Assembly: GCF_950295315.1 (NCBI RefSeq)
Contig: NC_080171.1
Location: forward strand, 27,720,682-27,784,681
Direction of reading: 5' to 3'
DNA length: 64,000 nucleotides
DNA from: Erinaceus europaeus
Taxonomy: Eukaryota > Chordata > Mammalia > Eulipotyphla > Erinaceidae
The notes below the pieces were generated by a model, which was not told the DNA's origin, ran no database searches, and was given only the letters and a program-made list of their open reading frames with translations. The translations under genes were made by a program, and so were the position numbers. This document shows positions 24,501-35,300 of the stretch, piece after piece (positions within the stretch are counted from its first letter, which is position 1; the number at the start of each line of letters is the position of its first letter).

Positions 24501-27500
24501 ATTCCCTTTTGTTGCCCTTGTAGTTATTATTGATGTTGTCATTGTTGGATAGGACAGAGAAAAATAGAAAGAGGAGAGGAAGACAGAGAGGGGAAAAGAA
24601 AGACTCCTGCAGACCTTCACCACTTGTGAAGTGACTCCCCTGCAGGTGGGGAGCTGGGGGCTCGAACCCTTGCAGGTAGCTGAGGGCTTGAATCCCTGCA
24701 GGTAGGGAGCCAGTAGCTGGGGGCTGGGGGCTCGAACTCTTGCAGGCAGCTGAGGGGTCAAACCCCTGCAGGTAGGGAGCCGGGGACTCAAACCAGGATC
24801 CTCACGCCAATACTTGAGCTTTGCGTCACCTGCACTTAACCCACTGCGCTACCGCCCGACTCCCTAAGGGGAAGTGTTTTGTAAAGCTCTAGGTTAGGTG
24901 TGCAGCCACTCTGTGGGAGGCCTGACCTGGCTCAGCCTGTGGGATGGGGAGCAGGGTTGCCTGGTTCCACAGTATAGCCAAGGCCAGGTCCTGTGTGTCT
25001 GCGTCTGTGTCTGTGGGGGTATTGTTAGCCCAGGGTGCAGGGCTCCTGAGAGGAGGGGACAGTTGTCTCAGTCAGGTGCCTGTTTCTGGAGCTCCCCCAC
25101 CCCAGGCACAGTGCTACCACAGCAGGGAGCCTACCACCAGCTTTTCCTGTGGTGGAAGGGACAGGGAAGCCTCAGCTAACTCACCTTGTGCTATTCTTTC
25201 TAGAATTCCAACCCGGAAGACAAGGCTGCCTCAAAGGGAGCCTCCTCAGCAAGTCAGCAACTAGGGGGTCACACACAGGACTCCTCATGCCGCCCCACTC
25301 AGCTCCAGCCTGGCAGCCACTCTCCCTGGAGGAGCCCCAAGAGCCCCCAAATCTCACAGTGAGTCTGTGGGCTGGACAACTGGTACTTGATTAAAAGTCA
25401 AGATCTTGTGCTGGGTGGACAGCCTGCTCATGGCTGCAGGGTGAAGCTTGTGGAAGGGAAGGGAGCCCTAAGGCCACTTGACGGCCGCTGCAAGAGGCAC
25501 TGGCATTCTTGTGCTGGCCTGGGGGTGGCCCAGAAGGTCTCATCCCTCTCAGCCTGTTTTTCCATCTGTGAAATGGGGACCAGGATGCACACCCACTGCG
25601 GCTGCGTCAGAATGCGATGGAACCGAGTGGTACTGGCTGGCATGTGTGTGACTTCCCGGTTATCAGGGTCTCTCCTGGGCTGGTCCCCATGGGCTGCTGT
25701 GCTGGAAGGATCTGGTCACATGACCAATCACCTGGGTGTTTGCAATTGAGAGGGGCATCCAGGCTGAGTTAGGGGGCTGGGTGGGGCCTCCCTATCCAAG
25801 CTTCCCACCCAACCCTGTGCTGGACAGACCTTCTCCCTTCTATCCTTCCTCTTCAGCCAGCCATCCCCTTCTCTTCTGAGCTTCCTCCTTTCCTCTCCCA
25901 GAGCCCTCCCCACACACCCCACAGAGCGAACTTGAGGGGGAGGGTAAGGATACAAGTGGTGACCTGCACCAGGGAGAGAGTCTTGCCCTCTAGGAACAGC
26001 CTTTGACCCCTGCACTCTTGTTGGAGACCCCCGCCCATTCAAAGGTCTTCTTTCAGGGTGGGGTGTGTTCATGTTTCCCCCAGGAAGAGAGGCCAGGGGG
26101 TGTGAGCTCCACTAGGGCTCCCCTCCCAAGCATCCTGTCTAAATAAATCTCTGCAGACCCATCTGCCATCCCTGTTGCTGTTGATTGATTGCGTCCCAAG
26201 AATTGGGACTGGTGTCCAGCTTTGAGAAAGGCCAGGGGCTCTCAGTACTTGTGCTTAGCAGACCTGGGCCCTGGTCCAGAGTGGGAGGGAAATGTCTGTC
26301 TCCTGGGAGAGCAGTGTGCCGGTCTCCTTGTGTGATCCCTGCTGGGAATTAGGAAGCAGAGACTAGCAGTTCTCTAGAAGGACAGCTCTGGCCCCTTGGG
26401 AAATGTCTTGAGAATTTGCCACACAAAGGGGAGGACATAGTTCCTTTGTCTGAGAGTCCACAGAGCTCTGGAGCTCTAAGGGGTCAGGGCAGATGCATCT
26501 GTGAACAAAGGTTTCTGGCTTCCCAGTTCAAAGTTCCGTGGGTACTGTGGGTCACTGGTCTGAGGACCACTAGTGGAAGAATGACAAGCCTTTACAAGGG
26601 TGTGGGACCCCATCCTGGTCTTTCTCAGCCTAATTTAGCACCCATTCCAGCTCTAAGGGGTGAGAAGCATGGCTACATCCCAGATAGAATTATGTTCCTT
26701 GCTATCCAAGGCTGTGACAAGGGTGGCTTCCTGTCACTTGGAAATGTGGCCAGGGCCTAGCCATGGGTCTGGCAGGGGTGTTCAGGCCTTCTCTTGATAT
26801 ACTGTCTTGTGTCTGAGACCCAGTGCTGAAAACAGAGGCTTCTCCTTCCCTACACACCTGGTGTTCATGTCCCATCACCCCCCCAGCACTGTCCCCTTTA
26901 GGGAGTGACAGGCTTAGGAATGAGGGTCTGGGACCTGACTTCCTTTACCCTCATCTCAATTGCTTGGCCAGTGATATTGGCTGTCCCTTGCTGAGACAGG
27001 TGGACTCAGCCAGGTAGGCAGTCAGCACCCTCTGCATTGCCTGCAGCCTTCCCACTGAGCAGCAGGACAAGACGGCCCCCAGGGCAGCCGCACTTGTGGA
27101 TTGCCACCTGCAGTCTCCTCCAAAGTTGAGGCCATCATGGGAAGAGGTGACACCTGCAGATGTTGGAAGACTTACCCTGGTGGCCCCCAGCAAGCTGGTG
27201 GAGAATGCTGATCGCTGTGTGGGTCAAGGTAATGGACAATCTGGAGCAGTGACAAAGAGCCTTTCAGACAAACAACAGCTAAAGGAGTTCACGAGCAGCT
27301 GTGCAGCCGAGGATTGCAGCCCCTCACTGGGCAAGCCTGAGACCTAGGGGAGCATAGTGCTTGGAGTCAGACAGCTCTGGGTCCCAGCATGTGGCACCCA
27401 AGCTGAGTGAGGTGGCGTCACTCCTCCAGATCTGGTTGGCTTGTTTGTGATCTGTTCTTCTGGGAAGAGCTCAGCATGTGGGACATCACCACTACTTGTA

Positions 27501-27988
27501 TGCACAACAACCCCAGAGGCCCCTGTCCTCCATGGGCTGGCTCCTCCCTGCCCTCCCTGGTCTCAGTCTCCTCATCTATAAAGTGAGGAGTGAGAATCTG
27601 TGTTCTAGTTTTCTGGGATGACAACAAATGACCACAAACTGGTTTTTTTTTGTTTGTTTGTTTGTTTTGTTTTTGGTTTTTGTGAGGGAAGTGGAGGAAA
27701 AGGGAGAGAGAAAGAGGTAGAGACACCACAGCACTGCTTCACCACCTGTGGAGTTCCCTGGGGGAGCATCCATGGTGCTCCCATGCGGTGTTGAGGCTGT
27801 AACCTAGGGCCTTCTGCTTGGTAAAGCAAGCTAGCTCCTAGTGTCAGCAGGGTTCCTTCCTTAACGCCTTCCTTCCTCCCCTCCTTCCTTCCTTTTAAAA
27901 TTTATATTTATTTAGGATAAAGACAGGGAAATTAAGAGGGAAGGGGGCAGTAGAGAGAGAGAGAGTTAGAGAGAGAGAGAAAGAGATG

Positions 27989-28023
<35 letters not shown>

Positions 28024-31000
28024 AACATGTAGCTCTGCTTCATCACTTGTGAAGTTCCTCCCTTTAGGGTAGGGGCTGGAGACTTGAGCCTGAGTACTTG
28101 TGAATAGAAATGTGTGCTCAACTGGGTGTGCCACCATATAGCCCTAGCAGGGTTTCTTTTTTTCTTTGTATAAAGATAGAGACAAAGAGGCAGAAAAGAG
28201 AGAGAGAGGGAGACAGAGAGACAGAGAGAGACTGAAACCACAGTGTCAAAACTTCATTCAAAGCAGTGGGGGTCAGGCTTCAACCTGGATCACACACAGG
28301 GCAAAGCAGTTTGCTATACAAATAGAGTGTTCTCTGCCCCTGGGGCAGTTTTAAAGGACAGAAATGTCTCCCTTAGGTTCTGAGCTGGAAGTTAGAATTC
28401 ATGGGGTCTTAGGACCTTGTTCCAGACCTTATCCCTTCTCTGGGGCCACTCCTTGTTTTCTGGGGACTCCCTCAAATTCCAGAGGGTCCCTCAAATTCTT
28501 AGAATTCCCTACTCTAACAGACTCTCCTCAAGTTTAAGGGGCTCCACTAATGTCCTTTAAAACTGAAATTCTTGGGAGTCAGGCAATATTGCAGTGGGTT
28601 AAGCACACATGGCGCAAAGTGCAAAGACTGGCATAAGGATCCTGGTTCGAGCCCCTGGCTCCCCACCTGCGGGGGAATCCCTTCACAGGCAGTGAAGCAG
28701 GTCTGCAGGTGTCTATGTTTCTCTCCTCCTCTCTCCATTTCTGTCTGTCCTATCCTACAATGAAGATAGACAACAATAATAACTACAACAAGAAAACAAG
28801 GGCAACAAAAAGGGAATAAGTAAATAAATATTAAAAAAAAAACAACACTGAAATTCTTGGTTCTGTGTGCTTTGCAGAACCTGAGGCTAGGCCTCATGTC
28901 CCCCTGCTGGGCCTTCAAGATATGACTGCCCTGGACACTGGTCGAGCACCAAGCCCGACCTTTTTGGTATGTACCCTCAGAAAGTGCCCTGTTTGCTCTG
29001 TCCTGTTGACTTCTGCTTGCTCTGCATTAGGACCCTGTGTGCCAGCATTTGCTTAGCTCCTGTGCTGATTAGGTGCTTCATCTGCTCACATGCTGGGTGC
29101 CCTCTCCCTGGTGGCCCTAGTGGCTCTAGGTAAGTTTTGCTTTCTGTCTTGTGTTCACAGGTAGATAAGGAGGAAGGTGGCCTTTCTGCTGCTGGGCTCA
29201 GACTACTGGAAGGTATGTCCCCTGCCAGGTGTGATCAGGGTCCCCCCATCCCTGTGGGCCTGGTCAGAAGCTTCCTCACACCCAGAGGATCTCCCCACAA
29301 TTGTGCGGGCCACTGTAGCTGTAAGATCCTGTTCTGAGGAACAGCAGGAGCCCCACCTGCTGGGATCTGGGGTTCTGATGAGTCCCCAGATTGAAAGAAA
29401 AGGAATGACTTCAGTACATCATTGTTGGTGAGAGAAAAGAGGTCTAGAGTGGCAGGCACATGGTGGACATCTTGCAATGAGATTCTGCCAAATGTTCCTC
29501 TGTTTATTGAGTATATGTGCACACAGCTGTGTCAAGAATATACATCTTAATGGAGTTCATAATTGAATAATCTCTCCCCTAGTATGTAAACCACTTTATG
29601 TCCGACTTGTTATCTCCAATTCTAGTGATTATATCAGATTCTGTGGTTACTCTGCAAATCCTGACCTCACCTGAAGGATGTAGGCACAGTTCAGGATTAT
29701 CAGAGATGTCAGGCTTGTTTTACCCTAGAGGGCCTTTTGACCCCTATCTGTGTTTACCCTGATATTGGCTAAACATCTCTCGAGGGTGAAGAGGTGCACA
29801 GAGGTAGCAAAGTATTTCTGCCATGTCTGGTTCTAGTACACAGAAATGGGTCACGTATCTGTAAGCAACGACATTATGATTCACAGGTTCCCAGCACCCA
29901 CCTGCTCAGGCATTGAAGTTGCATTGGTGGCTCATGTCTGGTGGCTTCTGGTGACCCGAGGCAGATTTTTTAGAAAATTAACCTGCTCCTGCTATTTGGT
30001 GGCACCCTTGCTTACCTGGCCTGACTTCTTAGCATAGAAACGAACGTTGTAATAACTGATGGTACCTTAGAGCATTATTTGACAGGGAAGGGGGAACTCC
30101 TTCAGTCTGTGAGAAGTCTGTGGTAGTGAGGCAGAATAGCCAGGGGCCTCTGTGGTCCCTGCTCATTACAGTGACCAGATTCCACCTCCAGATGATTCTC
30201 CAGTGGGCCCTCCATGTCAGGCTGTATGTTCAAAGTACCTTCCTGACGGCCCCACAGTCCTGGAATGCTGGGGAGAAGCATTTAGTTGCACCAGGGGTAC
30301 TGGGGTACTGAGGAGAGCTCCCAGGGACGTCTGCTGGGCAGGGCACATTTGTGACTGTCCCCTTCCTCTCAGAGCCCACCCTGGTGACTGAGGCGTAGCC
30401 TTCTAAGTTGCCCAGCACATACAGTTTGCTCAAAGCCTCCCTCACAGTCTCCATACCAGAGAGGCTCATGGCCACTGCTGTGCACCCCACTCATGTGCTC
30501 TGGCAGCACTATGGGGTGCACCCTCCTGCCCTCTTTGCAAATGGGGAAACTGAGACAATGAACCTTATGCAGTGTGCTCATGTTTGAAGCAGAGGTCTGT
30601 CTAGTTGGCGTCAGTTATGCTCTCCTGTCTCCTTGCTGTCTGCAGGAAACCGTGTTCCTTTATTGTGTGAAAGCAGATGGGGGGGCAAGGTATCCCCTTT
30701 TCATTGAGGGAGGTGCTGCATTTGGGGCTCTAGACAAATAGCTTTGATTCCCTCAGACCCCAGCATGGCATCCCTGTACCTTCAAGTCTCAGGGCACAGT
30801 GAAAGTGCAGGAAGACAGTGACATACAACATGAAAGTGCTTCTTGGTGATGACTTGGATACAGCCCCCACCCCCTGGTTTCTCAATGCCTTCACCTGCCC
30901 CCTCTCCACCATGTCCATGTGGGCAGAGCAGGGCATGGGACCCCTGGAGACCAGACACTAAGGAGGAGAGCACAGGAATTTGAAAGCCACTTGTGAGAGT

Positions 31001-32334
31001 TCTCCCCTCTCCCCACATACGTGGCAAGTTTTCTCAGTTTGAAATGCTTTTCCCCCAAGTTTCTTCTGGCATTTTATACCAGTAACTATTCCATAGCAGG
31101 CTAATTTTAGGAGAAGAAAGCCATCATTTTTAGAAGAAAGTCACCAAAAACCATTCCTTTTCTTCATGCTAACCAAATACACTTCAGAGAGGGTGCAGGT
31201 TTGGTGCCAAATGCTAGAATGAGGCAAATGTGGCATGATGGGCAGGGAACAGGCAGAGACGTGCCCAGAGTGGTCAGAGGACCAGGGAAGAAGCTGGGTC
31301 ATGAGATGCCTTGGTGCAAAGAAAAATCATGTTTGCACTTTGTTGTCCTGTCTTAAGCAAGCAATCTCAGCAAGTCTAAGGGCATGATGCACACCTTGAC
31401 TAAATGTGACAACAGAGGTGACATGCATACGTGCTCCTGGAAAGGTGGTGGTGATAAACTTGCTCTGGGAAGGTGACTGCAGACCTTCAGTGTGTGGAAA
31501 AAACCTCCCAGTAAAATGAAGTGCAGCCCAGTGAGTTGTGTTTGTACTATGATAAGTACTGAAGTTATTCTGACAACCTTTTTTTTTTTAAATTGTGTAT
31601 GTGTAAGAGACCAGAGCACCACTGCCATTATAAGGTCCTATTCTATTGTATGCATATTGTATGTACATGCATACCCCTCTGGGGACTTGTTGCACCCATG
31701 TGACTCCCTTACTCCTGGCGAATTCCTTTTTTCCTTTTTAATATCAAATAAGGAGGGAGAGAGAGAGAGAGAGAGAAATTCTGTAACACCAATCTGCCAC
31801 TTGTGAAACTCCCTCTGTGCATGGTGCTCTGCTCCTGTTAGGTACTGAGGGCTTGAACCTGGGTCCTCGAGCATGGTGAAGTGTGCCCTACCAGCCCGTC
31901 TATTTGTTTTTGTCTCTGCTGTTCCAATTTGATACCAGAGTTCATACCCTGAGCCAGATGCTTGTAAGTCATGGGCTATACTACTGAGCCACCCCTCTGA
32001 CCTTACTCTTGAGTTTGATGTTCACTGTCATGTGGTTGCAAAATTTTCAAACACTGCATAATTCCCAGACACCATACTCTCTGCACCTAGGTTCTGTACC
32101 CATCTGCACTGACAACCCCTTTGCCTCGTAGGAGACCCCCATACTGACCCCAGTCCCTCGTTGGCAGAGAAGACCCAGGCGTTTCTGGAAAGCCAGGCAG
32201 GAAGTGTCCAGACCCTGAGGCTGCCCTCCTTCTCCTTGGACAGTGAGGGTCCTCACAGCCCCCCAGAAGCCAGTGTGAGTCTCTTGCACCTCTGCAGGCT
32301 GGGCTAGCACCTAATCTGTATGGCTTTCTGAGAG

Positions 32335-32369
<35 letters not shown>

Positions 32370-35300
32370 CATCCACCAGCTTGATTCACCTGTGGGGTGG
32401 TCTCTGGAGTCACTGAAGGAGGGCTCTGATGAGTAGGGACTCCTTAACTTTCTGTGGGGGGGGGGAGGTGGTCACCAGCACAGCTTGGGAAAAGGGCTCT
32501 GAAGTGGGGCTTGAATCCGCACCTGGAAGAGGTGTTCCTTCCTTGACCTTGACATTTCTGTTTCCAGCAGGAAGCTGAAGGCAGCGCATGTGGAAAGGGT
32601 GTGGATTCGGGGCTGGAATGTGCCAATGGCTTTATGAGGGAGCCCTACAAGACAGAAAGCAGAAGGACAGGGGACCAGAGGTATGGAGTCTGGAAACCTG
32701 GGGCCCAGCCCGGGCAGCAGAGGGGGCCTGAGGAGCAGAGATGTTGGCTCAGCATCTCCTGTTCTCTCTCTGGAGATCCTCCTACTGTCCTTTGTCCTGA
32801 CCTAGGCTGCTGTGCACACTTCCCCCCTCCCCATGCCCTCCTGAGTTTGGTCTCCCTTTGAGAATAAGGATGTCACCTGGGGCATCCATTTATAACCCAG
32901 CAGTGTGGGGAGCAGGAGGGTCCTTCTAGAGACTCCTGGGTCTCTTCAAGGGTGACCTCTCAGCTGCCTCATCCAGTGTTGACTGAGCTCAGACCAACAT
33001 CCTATAAGACAGGGCACCTCATCCTTCCCCCGAAGTCTCATTCTGTCTTCCACTGTGAGCAGGTGAATGAAAGGCACACTTTCCAGGGGCCGAGTGGTGG
33101 TGCACCTGGTTGAGTGCACATGTTACAATGCACAAGGATGTGGGTTTGAGCCTCTGGCCCCCCATCTGCAGAGGGAAAGCTTTGTAAATGGTGAAGCAGT
33201 GTTGCAGGTGTCTGTCTCTCTCCCTCTCTGCTCCCCTTCCCCTCTGGATGTCTGAGTATCTATATACAATAAGTAAATAAATAAACAGACAATATTTTTT
33301 TTAAAAAAGAAAGGCACGTTTTCCAAATATGGGGCAGTTAAAAGATCCCATAAGTGAGCCCCAAGGAGGAGGGGAAAGATGGGGATCCCAGGCCCTCCTC
33401 TGAATGTACTTTCAGGACAGAAAGCTGTTGGCAGAAGCTGAGCAACACCACCCATCAGGAAGCTGCCTCCACAGGTGAAGCCCCTGACTCTGCCTCCCAC
33501 CTTGCTCAGGACCACTGAGCCCCCACTCTAGCCCACCCAAGGGCAGCTTCACAGCAAAGCTGCCTTTCTCTCCAAGCTCCTGCCTTCCCCACTGCCCAGC
33601 AATGTCCTCACCACTATCACTTGGGTCCTAGATGTCAGGTCAGTGGACTGTGGACAGAGCCTTCCCTCCCCACTCCCCCCCCCCAAAAAAAAAGACAAAA
33701 GAAGGCCAAGCCAACAGCCCAGATCTTGACCACAGCTGCAGTCCTAAGCCCAGGTCTCCAGGATGCAGAGACATGCCACCAGATGTGACTCTGAGATTGA
33801 CTTACACAGTAACTGGTGGGGGAGAAGGGGGTCCACATGCTCCTGGGGCTCTGGTTTGGATGCGTGAGACTAAGGGCCCTGAGGGAATGGGCTATGGCTC
33901 TGACCAACATGGGGGACCTTCTTATGGGCAGAGGATGTGAGAACTGTGTCTCTTTCACCCTGGTCTCCCCTCTCTCCACAGCTTCAAGGGAGGCAGTCCA
34001 GCCTGCAGGAAGCCCTTGGCACTCATTCGTGGCCGAGGACCTGAGCTCTGAGTCTGCCTCACCTCCCAGGACCTGCTCCATGTCTTCAGCAAGGTCGTCA
34101 GCCAGCTCTGTGAGTGACCTGTCCTGGCCTTCTCTCCAGGAGTTCCAGAAAGCATCAGCCATCCTGGTGCAGCTTTCTCAGAGCTCCCTGTCAGACTGGG
34201 AGGCTGAGGGTGTTGCAGCCACCAACCCTGACCGGCCCAAGGACTCTGTGGGACCCCACCAGGATGTGGGGCAGGGAACCTGGGAGAAGGTGGAGGGCAC
34301 TGAGGCCAGTCCTCTTCAAGGCCAGTCCCCTGTAGCAGGGGACCCAGAGCCAGCTGGAGGCCACCTATATACTGGCTGGCCAGAACCACTCCCAGTGAAC
34401 CCCTCTCCAAGGTCAGGGTCAGAGCTGCCTGCAGCATCCAATGAGGTCTGGGATGAGGAGAAGCAGCCTAAGCTGGGAACCTCTGGGCATTTCTCACCTG
34501 CTGGTGACTCAACAGACCTAGAGAGCTGTGGAGTGCCTTCTTCTTTGGATTCTGGGGAGGGAAAGGAAACTTCTGGAACCAATGGGAGCCTGAGCAGTGG
34601 ATCAATTACAGGAAAGTCCAAGCAGACATGCCCTGTGGCTGCCTCCACAGCATTCCTGTGTTCAGCCTCTTCTTCCTCCAGTGACTTAGTTCTGTCCCCA
34701 TCCTTCCCTTCAGGGACCCCAGCATCCAAAAGACCTGATTTTGACAAAGAAGAGACCAGGTCTCTACAGGCCTTGGTTGACTGCCTAGGGGGGCACAAAG
34801 ATGCTGCTCCAAGCCCATCTACTGACAGGAAACCCATATCTGAACCTGAGGTCCCTGTCAGCCTTCAGGCTTCTCCTGGGGATCCCAGTGGGTTGCCAAA
34901 CTCAGCAGGCATGAACCTGGCACCCAGGCATGGGAAGAACAGAGCTCTGCCTGTCCTCAGGGAAGTGCCTCCTGCCAGGGCTGGCATTGCCTTGCCTGAG
35001 ATCCTGTCCCCTGTGGATGAGGTGCTGTCCTACAGTAGTGCTGACTTTCCATCCTCCACCTGCAGGGACTCCCATCTGCCACCTCCTCCCTCCCTGCCCA
35101 CTGAGAATGAGGCTGATGCTAGCCCCTACTCCTATGACTTCCCATCCCCCCCTACAGACAGTGCTCTGTTTCCTGGGGGTTCACTGGGCCCCCAAGGTGA
35201 GGATACCTCCATGGAGGCAGAGTTTCCCTCCTTGTCTGAGGAGGACTTGCCAAAGGCACTGTCCCTGGGGGCCCAGGGCTTGGGGCTCTGCCTGGAAGGC

